64,000 bases of DNA from Eonycteris spelaea (Eukaryota; Chordata; Mammalia; Chiroptera; Pteropodidae): positions 1-64,000 of the forward strand of contig PUFA01000034.1 in NCBI GenBank assembly GCA_003508835.1, read 5' to 3'. Position 1 is the stretch's first letter. Every line of letters starts with the position of its first letter. Made by a program: the position numbers and the translations under genes. Below, one piece after another: positions 43,546 to 54,014 of the stretch. The notes under the pieces are model-generated. The model was not told the origin of the DNA, searched no databases, and was given only the letters and a program-made list of their open reading frames with translations.

Positions 43546-45719
43546 GGGGAACCAAGCGGCCACCCTCCCTCCTTCCTGTTTCCCACCCGCATTGGGGGTG
43601 CAGTCTCCTCCCCCCCAGTTTCCCTCTGACCCTATCGCGATGGCTTTCATCTGCTGGGTATGTCCCTCTCTGTTGGCCACAGGGATATTCGCAGGGTGAC
43701 TGCAGACTTTGCAGAGACCAGCACCATCCTGTGCCCGCCCAGGAAGCAGAGAGGCCTAAACAGTGGGGTGGGGGGGCAGGGCGCGGCAGGGAGCAGCGGG
43801 GGGCCCCTCCTGTGCCTCGGACTTCATTTACAAAACACGCATGCAAAGATAAAACGACCGCGGGTTTCGAGATGGTGACTGGAAGCATCGAACCCTTCTG
43901 AGCCCAGCCCCTGGGAGCCCAGCCCCTGGGAGCCCTGGCCACGGCAACCCGAGGCCACGCAGAAGGACGTGAATACTGGCCACGTCTGCTGTGCGCCCAG
44001 GCTGCACAACCTAAAAGCCTCGTTTCCCGTCTCCACCAGGCCCCGGGGAGCGGGCGGTGAGGCGCATGAGGAAAGTGAGCCCCACGGTGACGAGTAAGGT
44101 GCGCCCGGGCCTCGCTCCCGAGTGCTCCCCCCGGATGACGTGGCATGTGTTACGTGGCATGTGTCCCCGCAAGCCTGCGGCTCCCTCTGGCAGTCAGGTC
44201 CCGGCCACCGGCCAGCCCGCACTGCTGGCAGGGCGCAGAGCGGCCTGCTTCCAGGGCAGGTTTGGGGCCAGGTCCATGAAGAAAGAGGCAATAAATCCCC
44301 AAACCGCTGAAGCGTGGATAAAAACACAAGAGGCAAAGACTAAGGTGGGGAGGCAAATGTTTTTACCAGAAACATTAGGCCCAGGCAGACGACCCCCACC
44401 GCAGCGTGGAACTCCGCTCCAGGCCTTCTGGCAGCTGTGACAGAGAGAGGGCGTGACAATGACGCGCGGTCCTGGTTTTCCAACAAAAGGGAGGAAAAAC
44501 GTTTCTCATAAGATGGGGCTGCAGAAGAGACGCTGCCCACGTGTCTGAGGGGTGGACCCGGGACAGCAAACGGCGTCTGGAATTGGGGGCGACGGTTTAC
44601 AGCAACACGCAGCGCCCCGAATCCGACCGCTCCACGGCACTCTGCCCCGTATGGAAACGGGGGGCACTGTGTCCAGGCGACTGTGGGGTACCGGAAGCGG
44701 AGCTCGGTTTCGACCAGACCCAGCGCTCACACGCAAAGCCCCGGAAGCCTAAATGAGCTTCTGGAAGAGTCGCCGCTGACCGCTGGCCCCGCTGTCGGCG
44801 GAGGGGACGTGCCAAGCCAGACGGCGTGTCCTGAGCGGCGACCCCCGCTGGACAGTCGACGCCCCCCCCCGCTCCGGGGGACACCTGCACGCCCCGCCTC
44901 CCTGCACGAAGACCTGTGTCAGGTGACAGGAGCGGTTTCGAAGTGGTCGAAATAATGCCGTCTTCTCCAAAGGGGTGATGTTTTTGTTTGAGTCGAGATA
45001 AAAGGATGGGACTGACAGAATTGCTTTTCTTTTTTGCCACGTGACCTCGGCCAAGGCCGACCTCGGAGAGACTCCTTGAGAAAACATGAACCCGGCAGAG
45101 CGTGCGGGGGACTCCGACCTCACGCAGGGGCAGCTGTGATGGGGCGCGGGAGCCCCCGTGCACGGCAAGGGGCCCCCACCTGGCTGCCCAGCTGCGGGAT
45201 GCTGAGGGACAGGCGCGGAGGGCCGGAGCGAGGACAGCGCCTGCAGCCAGCCCAGCCGCACGCCGCTTCCTCGTGTGCGGACGGGGACGGTGGCGTGGGG
45301 ATGGTCTCCACGAGCAAACACGAAGGCGCATCCTTCTACAGGTTGTAAAAGAAAACTTGGGCTTCGGGAAATAAAGATGAGTCGTTTGTGGCCTTCTCCT
45401 CGGAGGCCAAGTCCCGCTGAGTGGGGGTGGCTCCTGCGAGCCCTGAGTTAGAGGATGTCGACTCAGCGGAGGACCAGGACCAAGGGGCACGCCTGCCACC
45501 GAGGCCAAAGGTTTTGCGGGTGCCCACGTCCCCGACTCTGCGCAGCCGGCTTCGTCCCCCCAGCCGCCCCCACGCGAGTGACTCGGCGTCGTAGGGGCCT
45601 CTGAGCCGACGTCACACTGCCGTCACCGTGCCCTAGTGCAGCTGCCAGTCCCTCCCGACGCGACTCCGGGGCTGCGCGGTCGGAGGCCTGTCCGCCCCCG
45701 GGCCTGGCTCACCTACGAC
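43546..45719. other. GC-rich unique DNA
   Basis: A 17-base tandem duplication (AGCCCAGCCCCTGGG) lies near 43900-43935. The minus frame 44597-45508 (303 codons) is one of the longest of the window but has no domain, its composition mirrors the CpG-rich DNA and it overlaps plus frames. No repeat family is recognised. Confidence 0.4.
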
Positions 45720-45850
45720 TGTCAGTAAAGTTGATTTGGACCTTATTAGTTTGCTCAACCGTCCACCACCAAGGAGCAAGCTTGAAGGTTTGGGCTGACA
45801 AATAATTGTCACTGAAGCCAAAGGTAATTAATTAGGGACACAATTTCGAG
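45720..45850. promoter_or_regulatory. Small AT-rich island with TAATTAATTA
   Basis: ACAAATAATTGTCA near 45800 and GGTAATTAATTAGGG near 45824 are homeodomain-type cores. TTGGACCTTATTAG near 45736 adds another. The flanks are GC-rich. It is a candidate regulatory element by motif only. Confidence 0.25.
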
Positions 45851-46761
45851 CGGTTGAACTGCGATTCTGTGACCTCGCGTCACCAGAGCGAAGCGTCAGC
45901 AAGAACTCCCACGGGTCGTAGCTGTGACTGAGCTGCGTACACTCTCCACTTGCACCTGAGCCAAGTCCAGGGACGAAGGCCCCACCGACCCGCCTTGTTT
46001 TAGCAAACGGTGGTGGAGACAAGACACATCGGATTTTTGATTGACAGCCCCGATGGGCACGCGATGCGAACCCCAGGCCCGGCAGCCCCTGCTCGGGGCA
46101 GAACCCCTGGGCTGGCTCCCCACACTCTCCCCCAGCGAGGCTCTGGCTGCAGCTGTCCCCGCCACTCTCTGCCCGAGGCACGGCTCCCCCTCTCTCTGCT
46201 GTCACAACCGACACGCATGGAGCTTTACTTCCCGCGTGTCATCACAGCTGCCAGGGGCTTTCATCATGATGACCTGAGCGAGCCCCTTGACCTCGGCTCC
46301 CTAAATCTGCCTCTCTGAGACCGTAGGTGGCCGGCGGTCTCTACGCATGGGTCCTTGGGGTATGTTCTGTTCGCAAGGATGTGAAATCCAGCCCTGGGTG
46401 CTAATTTGTAAAATAAGCGTACCGCTGACCGCCAGATTCCTGAGTGGCCCCGGACGGGCACCGGCCGGTGGCGACAGCACACGCACTAGTGCACGAAGCT
46501 CGTGGACGGGTGTCAGGCTGTACTGCTCGGTCAGCGTTTGCCTTCATCAGACACCCGCAGACCATCTCTTCCCAACGCCCCCAGACACACCGCAGGGGGA
46601 CCCTCCGCCGTGCGTGAAGAAGCCTCGGGGTTCAACGGGCACCTCGTCCCGGGCAGGGCGGTGGTGACCGTCTCAGGGGCACCGTCTGGAAGGTGGCAGG
46701 AGCCTGAGACGTGGTGAATGACAAGCCCTCCTCACGCTTAGGAACCTGGTGAGGTCGGGCT
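45851..46761. other. Unique DNA with a 12-bp palindrome
   Basis: TCATCATGATGA at 46261-46272 is a perfect palindrome. No repeat family or exon is recognised. Confidence 0.4.
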
Positions 46762-46775
46762 GTCGCCATGGCAAC
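46762..46775. promoter_or_regulatory. Consensus RFX X-box
   Basis: GTCGCCATGGCAAC fits the RFX consensus GTNRCC-(0-3)-RGYAAC at every fixed position with a 2-base spacer. RFX factors drive cilia genes and MHC class II. No nearby transcription start is visible, so it may be a distal site or chance. Confidence 0.55.
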
Positions 46776-48384
46776 CTGGCGGCCCACAAGAGCAGCGCCT
46801 TCTCCCAGGCCTCGGGAGCCCAGCTCTTAAGGTGGCAGTGGGCTTAGTCTGACAGTGCCCTTAGACGTTGCTGCCGAACTCTCTTGCAAAGTAGGAGAGA
46901 AAGTCCGTAGCTGAGCTGGAAAGTAATGTTGCTGTCGCCATAGATAGTGACTACCGAGGACTTGGTGCAGCTAAGTCCAGGACGGGGCGTGGGCCCCGCC
47001 TGGCACGGTACAGAGGGCACGGGGGAGGGTGACAGAGCCACACTGTGAGAGAGCGCGGGTCAGAACACGAGCCTGCTCGGGTCTTTGGAAATGCGGGTCC
47101 TGTGGACGGTCGTTTTGCTGTCACCTCCACTGTCATTTCAGTTAGTGACCTGGAGATGTAGTCATCTCTCGTTCACAAAATGGGATGGATGGGGACCCAC
47201 CGAGGGACTTTTCACGATGAAACGCGGGCGGAGGGCCGTCCCCTTGGGCACAGAGTGTCAGAGCCCAAGCGTGGGAGCCGATGGCTTGGACGAGCGCTGC
47301 CCGGGCTCCACAGCAGGGGCCGAGTTCCCTGGCGAAGGTGGGCAAGGGGGAGGGAAGCTTCGTCCCCCGACTTCTACCCTGGCCAGAGCAGCTCAGACCT
47401 CTCCCCAGTTCTCTGTGCCTCGTTTCTCCTGAACGAGAGGCGATGCATCTGAAAGTTGTAGCAACGGCCCGAGCTGGGACCATCCGCCTCGTTCACAGAT
47501 GAGGCGGGCGAGCTTCCGGAGCACCGGGCCAGCCCGAGACCCAGACGCACGTCCCGGCCTGCGGTCCTCGCTCCACCGTCCAGCAGCCTCCCGGAGTCCG
47601 AACCCGTCTCAGAACCCGCCAGCTCCCCCTACACCCCGCCTTCCTCATGCCTCCGGATGTTTCATGATAACAGAACGTAAAACTGTGTCAACGTGGCAGA
47701 GTCACGCAGGGCGGGCAGACTTGATGAGAAATGGAGAGGCGGCATCGTTTAAGATTATTCCGGATTATTCCAGAAAGCAAAATGCAAATCTGACGAGCCT
47801 GAGGCGGGGGCACAGTGTCCGGGGTACGTCGCGTGCTCCACGCCTTCGAGATGACTCGCTGGATGACGGCAAGAACGGAACGTGTCACTGACGTCCATGG
47901 CAGGAGCCCATGGGTTTTTTTTTTTTACAAAATGGTTGAAATCTGGGTTTTTATCTCCGTCTAGCTTGCCGAAAGGTGAGGAGGGCACATTCCCAGTGAG
48001 CCGGGCAAGCTTGAGGAGCGCCAGGGGCGGGGCCGGCAGCCCCCCCTCATCTCGATGTTAGGAGGACACGTTTAGTCAAGCAGAAAAAAAAGCCACGTTC
48101 GCTGGGTTGGAAGGCGGCCAGGCCCCGCCTCTAGGGACCAGGTCTTCTCCGGAAAGAAATGTCATCCCCACAAGTCTGTTTTCCTGTCACCAAACTTCAC
48201 TTTCAAAAATGACGTGGCCTGTGCAGCCATCGGAGCATGGGCCCTGCCGCCCACGGGGCGAGCCGGGCAGGTCAGACGGGCTGGTGGCTGAGAAGTGACA
48301 GAGGTGGTTCTAGAAAGCTGCCCTTCGGGCTCCAGGCCCAATGCACTGCCTGGGGTAACTCCTCCCACGCCTGAGCCCCCCGAT
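46776..48384. other. Unique DNA, weak MIR-like trace
   Basis: CCATCCGCCTCGTTCACAGATGAGGCGGGCG near 47480-47510 resembles the MIR 'ccattttacagatgaggaaac' segment but is short. A run of 11 T lies near 47915-47926. No exon is recognised. Confidence 0.35.
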
Positions 48385-48775
48385 GCCTCTGCATGGACTG
48401 AATCGTGGTGCCCCAAATGCCCATGTCGAAGCCCTAACCGCATGCGATCGTATTAGAGACAAGGTCTTCGGGAGGTGACCGGGGTTGAATGCGGCCGTGA
48501 CAGTGGGTCTGATCAGAAGGGGCTGTGGCCTTGTCAGAAGGAGAAGAGTCATGGCCGTCTCTCTCGCCGTCTCCCCGGTGCCCGGAAGGAAGGCCATGTG
48601 AGGACATGGAGGGCGGCTGCCTCCGAGCCAGGACGCAGGGTCACACCGGAAACCGAGCTGGCCGGGACCTTGACCTTGGACTCCCGGCCTCCAGAACTGG
48701 GAGAAGATGAGCGTTTGCGCGTGGCAGTGCCCGCTGATGGGGACGGCCACCCTGGCCCAGAGCCGGGGCGGTGAG
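48385..48775 (+). mobile_element. MLT1A-like LTR, plus strand
   Basis: GCATGGACTGAATCGTGGTGCCCCAAATGCCCATGTCGAAGCCCTAACC opens it. AAGGTCTTCGGGAGGTGACCG, AGGAAGGCCATGTGAGGACATGG and GGACTCCCGGCCTCCAGAACTGGGAG follow in the family order. There are no internal genes. Confidence 0.85.
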
Positions 48776-49179
48776 GCAGAGATCTCAGAAGCCCGGGGAG
48801 TGTGGGGGCACCAGGGCGCGGGCCCCGCTCTGAGAAAGCGTGCGCGAGGGGTGCAGGCTGTGAGCGCGGGGGGCCCGAACGCAGGCGAGTTAGCGGAGCC
48901 TGAGCCCGGCTCCCGATCTGGGCAGAGTCCGTGGAAGGTGGGGAGGCTCCCTGGGCGGCAGGCAGTGGGCCCCACTCCTGCCACGGAGGAGGGAGCTGGA
49001 GGTCTGGGGGTCCCGCGGGACACCACAGGGGATCTCAGAAGGGACAGAGTCGAGGGCCGAGCTGGCGGCCTGAGGCCTCCCCTGGACAGCTGGGCCCAGA
49101 TAAGGTGCCTCGGTGCCAGAGCTAAATCCCTCCTCTTCTGGACCACGAGGGACCCCGGCAGGCACGTCTCAACTCCCAG
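48776..49179. other. GC-rich spacer between LTRs
   Basis: Nothing is recognised. A 164-codon plus frame (48707-49201) runs through it and into LTR sequence at both ends, so it is not a gene. Confidence 0.4.
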
Positions 49180-49420
49180 GGGGCAGGTGACATTCAAATA
49201 AGGCCATTTGAATGGAATCCAACCTGACCTGTAAGAAGAGGAATGTGGACAGGGGTGTGGGCACAGAGGAAAGGCCGCACGAGGCCGCAGCAGCAGCCGG
49301 CCCTGCCGGCACCCAGGCCTTGGACTTCCAGCCTCCGGGCCTGTGAGGAGACAAGTTGTTGCTGTAGCTGCCCAGGCTGGGGCACTTGGTTACGGCCACC
49401 GCAGCAGGGCAGCATGTCAC
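49180..49420 (+). mobile_element. MLT1-type LTR fragment, plus strand
   Basis: CAGGTGACATTCAAATAAGGCC, then GAATCCAACCTGACCTGTAAGAAGAGGAATGTGGAC, then CCTTGGACTTCCAGCCTCCGGGCCTGTGAGGAGACAAG and CACTTGGTTACGGCC, are the 3' blocks of a MaLR LTR in sense order. Confidence 0.75.
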
Positions 49421-50164
49421 CCGGGGAAGGACAACAAAACATTCTGCCGGAAATCCGGGTGCAAGTCAGGGGGAGAGGATGAGAAGGACAAACAAGGCGA
49501 CAGAGGACAGAGCCGTGGGAGCCACGGGAGCAGAAGGCCTCCCCAGGGAGGTGCCGCGTCAGGGAGACTCTCCCAGGGAAGCCGGCGTTGGCTGCGGCCA
49601 TTCGCGAGCGGCAGAGCCAGGCCGGAGCCAGGGGCAGGCAGGCCGCGGGCACGGGCGGGGGCGGCGGTCAGAAAGGCTGGGCGGCCGCTGCGAAGTCGGC
49701 CAGGGCTCCGGGGAGACTCTTCAGTTCCGTGTCATGAGGGTGTGCATCACGTGAGGAGCTCGAGGCTGCTTTCGTGGAGAAGGGGACGCGGCGTGTGGCC
49801 GGAGCGTGGCGCATCCTGTCGGATGTGATGGTCAGCGGGGGTCACGGAGGGACGCCAGGGAGAGAATCATGGGAGAACGGTGGGGGCCACGAAGGGGACT
49901 CACAGGCGTGCCGAGACCCCGGGCATTAAATAACCAGGCAGGAATGGCCGTGGTGCGTGAGGGACGTGGGCTGCTGGAAATGCGTCCTCACAGGTGGGAC
50001 AGGGAGCAGGGCCTGGCGCCTCTCGCCTCCCCTTCCCCTTCCGGCCGGTGGCCTGCAGGGTTCTCGAGACACACCTAACCCACGACCGAGAAAGCATAGC
50101 GAGGGGCCTGGCCGGGGTCGTGCCGTGGAGCCCAGGCAGAGGGCATCGTGGATTCAGGGGTGTT
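49421..50164. other. GC-rich spacer between LTRs
   Basis: Nothing is recognised. The 161-codon plus frame 49343-49828 starts inside the LTR and has no domain. Confidence 0.4.
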
Positions 50165-50520
50165 ACCGGTGAGCTGCATCTTCCCCAAAAAGATGCAAGC
50201 ACCGGCCCCAAGCCCTCAGCACGCGACCTTGTTTACAAACAGGATCGCTGCGGAGGTAACTCGTTAAGGTGAGGTCACACTGGACAAGGGGACTACAGGC
50301 CGACTGGAGTCCATATGTCATAAAATGATCGCGGTGTGAAGCCGCAGGCAAGGACGACGCCTGGCAAAGGCAGGACCGGAGGGAGGCAGCCACCAGCCGG
50401 CACGCAAGGCCTCACGGAAGGAAGTGCGGGGGCCGGGCCTCCCTGGGCTCAGACGGCCGGCCTCCAGAACTGCGGCAATGCGCATCCTGTGCGTTACAGC
50501 GCTGGGAGTGAGGCTGCACC
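50165..50520 (+). mobile_element. MLT1-type LTR fragment, plus strand
   Basis: CCCCAAAAAGATGCAAGC, GCGACCTTGTTTACAAACAGGATCGCTGCGGAGGTAACTCGTTAAGG, GAGGTCACACTGGAC, and AGACGGCCGGCCTCCAGAACTGCGGCAATG occur in the order of a MaLR LTR. It is the third same-strand LTR piece in about 2.1 kb. Confidence 0.75.
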
Positions 50521-51071
50521 CAGGGAACCACCGTGCGGTGAACGGGCTGATGGCACGTGAGCGAGGACAGCGGTGGCAGGGTCCCTGACGGGACTGCAGA
50601 GGCAGGAGCCGGGGGAGAAGCAGGCCTGCCGGGGATGCACCCGGGGGCGGGCAGCGCGTGCGGCGCGGATGCCAGTCAGGAAATCGCGCTGCACCCAGCC
50701 TTCGGCCCCCAGCCTTCTCGGAGGCGAGACAGGCAAGGCCGCGCGGCCGGAGGTAGTGGGCAAGGTCTGAAATGGCAGTTCGAGGAGCCAGAGGGGAGCC
50801 GGGGACACTGACAGGGCAGTGGCAGGGCAGGGAGAGGAGAGGGATGTGTCTGAAGAAGGACATGGTCGCCGCACAGGTCAGAAGCCATGCACGAGACTGG
50901 CACCAGTCCGCACGGTCCTGTGATGTCCTCGGCAGCAGCCACCCTGGCGGGGGACAGGACGCAGGCCGTGTGTATAGTCCTGGCCTGGGGACTCAGTGTG
51001 GACACTGGGGAGCAGCACTGCCCAACTGGGCTTTCTGCGGTGAAGAACATACCCTCTGAATCTGTTACGCA
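50521..51071. other. GC-rich unique DNA
   Basis: The 181-codon minus frame 50318-50863 overlaps the LTR and has no domain. Nothing is recognised. Confidence 0.4.
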
Positions 51072-51137
51072 GGACAGCCGCCAGCCACACGTGGGACAGC
51101 CACCAGCCACGCGTGGGACAGCCACCAGCCACGCGTG
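51072..51137. repeat. 22-bp tandem repeat, 3 copies
   Basis: GGACAGCCACCAGCCACGCGTG-type units start at 51072, 51094 and 51116. The first has two substitutions. It is a small minisatellite seed. Confidence 0.9.
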
Positions 51138-53890
51138 GCTGCTGGACACTTCAAATAAGCCCGGTATGACTGACGAACTGAGTTGGTTTTGTTCTCATTG
51201 ATTAAGTTTAACTAACCGCAGGCGGCTCGTGGCCGCCATACTGGGTCCGGCGTGCGGTGTAGGTGGTGAGGAGAGTGAGGCCCGCTGAGCCGGCCGGGCT
51301 CTCACGCGGTGGGGCCACGCGGCCGGGGCCAAGCCGCAGACTGCCGGCCCAAGGCACAGTCGGAAGCATTAGATTCTCTCATTTGACGTTGGTGAGTAAC
51401 GCCTTGGGCGTTTTCTGGCGGTGAAAGTTGTACTGAGGTGTGACCCCTAGAAAGCACATGGCTGTTCTCTAACATGTTCTCAGGTGACGAAGGTCACCGT
51501 GCCCTCCAAGTGTCTCATGCCAGCAGCTTGCAGAAAATTTTAAAAGCTGCCCCGATGTGCTGACGGGACGTATCGCCAGAGAAGTTGCAGGCGGGGTGTT
51601 TTCACGGCACTTTCTCGTCTCGTCTGTTTTAAAGAAACCCCTCGGGGTGGGGATAACCGGTCTGTTGATTAATTTACCTCTGTGACCGGCCCTCCGCTGG
51701 GTCTTGTTAAGTTACAGATATTCCCTGCAGGAATCACGGTGCCTGGAGAAAAATATTTAACCAACGTTGCTTCATCTGCAAAATGTCTTGCTGGTTTTCT
51801 TGATGACGAAATGCATCTTTGGGGACCTGGCAGTTCCCTCTGTGCCTGTGCGCACCACCACCCCACCACCCCCAATAAATTCTTGAGCTCCCCATGCGCA
51901 TTGCAGAAAAGCAAGCCGGGCGTGGCCTCCGGGCGGGGAGGGGCCCGGCCCAGACCCCGAGCTGCAGCTCTGTCCTCCCCCAGGGACGTCCCCCAGGGAC
52001 GTCACCTCCCAGGGACGTCACCTCCCAAGCACGCCACACAGCAAAGCAAGGGCACCCACGTTCGCCCCGCCTCGCCAAGGACCGGGCAGTGTCCACGTGG
52101 CTTATGTTTAGATACAAGGAGAGGGAATAACCGGCTTGTAAACAGCCACACGGAGGGTTCTTGGAAGGAAAACGGTGCCAGGAAATCGGGCCCCATGCCG
52201 GCTGGGGAAAGACGCACACGTTAAACGCCGATAAACAGTGTCCGTTGAGAAGCAGGACCTCGGGCTGCGGCCCGGGCACCACGGGTCACACACGCGGGGT
52301 CTGCGCCCCACGTGTGGACGGCTGGTCACCTTGAACCTCCAATTATAAGGAGGCCGGGGGGCCGGCCACAGGTCTCCGAATAATAAAATTCGAGGATTTA
52401 TGAAAACTTACCTTACACAATATTTTTCCTGGACTGCTAAAAATTTATGGTCCGCTTCGTTGGGGCCGGCCACGGGCTCTCTGAGGCCAACCTGTGAGCC
52501 ACATGGCACCGTGCCATCTGCGTCCCGGCCCGGGCAGGTGGCCCGGGAGAAAGCGGTCTCTTTGTGGTCTGTGAATTTTTCACACGTAATCCCTAGTGCT
52601 CTTGTTTCTTTTTCATTTATTCGAACCTAATCAGAAAATCACTCAGTGAACCCTCATAAAGACTGTCATTTCAGAAGTGAGTGTTTATATTAAGGTAATA
52701 GGTATGAGGTCATTCCGAGATTTTGAAAAACAACTTTCCCCCCCCCCCCCAAAATACATGATGTCGGACTCTTGAAGTTGAGTGTTATGTGAGTAAAATG
52801 AGCGTCCCCAGGCACTGTTTCCGGAGGGGAACGGGCTGGTCACCGTACGCGGGCGACCGAAACGGCAATATTTCTCTCTAGCCAAACAGCTGGTGCGGTT
52901 TCTCTTACTAAAGCAACATCCAACTCCCGCTCCAGCTCCCGCCGGGAAAGGTCAGTTCCAACACCCGCGTGCCGAGCGGGGCTATGATCCACGGCGTCAC
53001 TCTAGACGGAGGGTTTGGTGGCACAGCTAGCGCCTCTCACGAGCTGCAGGGCCGGACAAAAGCAAGGGACTCCGGGCTGTGCGTTTTGTTCTCCGCAGGA
53101 CAAAGAAACCATTCGAGCGCAACATTGCACGATGACAGCTCCTGAGACAGGTGCTGAGGGTGGCGGTGGCAGGGGGAGACCCGCTGAGGCGGGTTTACGT
53201 CGTCGCCGTCGACCGTCAGGAGCCGTGTCCGTCACACGAGGCTCCCAGGACGGGAAGATGCAGCGCTGGCGGCTGCGCCTGTCGTGACGACCGACATTTA
53301 TAGATGTCTGCCGTGCGCGGCCCCACACCCCTGCCCCGCAGACACGCTGCAGGCGGCCGGAGGGGAGCCTGGTCCCCGGCTCTGGCTGGTCCCCGGCTCT
53401 GGCCGGTGAGCCCTGGTGTCCAAGTCAGGCTCTTTTTTGGACTTAGGCACAGGTGGCTTCGCTTGTTCCTTAAGGCCCTTGAGCCGGTTCGAACCCGTGA
53501 CAGCACTTTGGTTAATATACTTAAATGTGAAGAGCCCAGCGAGTCAACAACTAAGTAAGGACGCGGACTCACACACGAATGAGGTTGCACGCATGCTCGG
53601 GTGTACCCATGCCAGACCCTGATGGCTGTCCGTCCTAGCAGAACCCCCGGCGACGCCGGCTGAGACAGACACACGGTGAGCAAGAACGGCGCCGTATCAA
53701 CGCTGGGTCAGTTCCTGGCCGATCAACCGCCGATCGGCGAAGAGGTCTCTTGTTTGGATGGACAGAGTCTTGGGCCAAGAAGGCAATCAAGGGACGGAGA
53801 GTCATGCTCTTGTGAGACAGAGGGAGTGCCCTGATTCAGGCAGAGCGTCCGGAGAGTTTACGTGTGGCGGCGACGTCTTCAGTGTCTTAC
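51138..53890. other. Unique DNA, short duplications and a C run
   Basis: A GGGACGTCACCTCCCA duplication with further partial copies lies near 51976-52030. A run of 13 C lies at 52738-52750. A CCCCGGCTCTGGC duplication lies near 53373-53405. GGTTCGAACC near 53487 resembles a tRNA box B but lacks a matching partner. No gene is recognised. Confidence 0.4.
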
Positions 53891-54014
53891 CGGCCAGGCG
53901 CACGGGCCTCTGGTTATCACTCCTGGTCAAAACGATTTCACTCTCGGGGTCAACAACTTCCGTTCGGCCAAACACGGCGGTGACTTTTCTGAGGTTTAAC
54001 GTTAGTGGAGCCAT
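53891..54014 (-). CDS. Weak candidate 5' coding exon, product unrecognised
   Basis: Read on the minus strand, an ATG at 54014 in context AGCAAGATGG opens 41 codons beginning MAPLTLNLRK and containing VFGRTEVVDPESEIV. The frame then reaches GGCCG followed by GTAAGA (donor GT at 53890-53889), a near-consensus splice donor in phase 1. The peptide has a balanced composition, unlike the Pro/Arg/Gly-rich chance frames elsewhere. An ACTTCCG (ETS-type) motif lies inside on the plus strand, and a CpG-richer stretch lies upstream on the minus strand (54100-54400). I do not recognise the protein and see no second exon. Chance is the likelier explanation. Confidence 0.15.

Noticed and set aside
44597..45508. 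303-codon minus-strand frame
   Set aside because: No domain or splice logic, overlapping frames on plus, composition follows local GC.
46776..47600. MIR traces around 47150-47210 and 47480-47510
   Set aside because: Matches too short and too diverged to support as separate elements.
53480..53505. GGTTCGAACC, a tRNA box B-like motif
   Set aside because: No box A at the right distance and no cloverleaf pairing on either strand.
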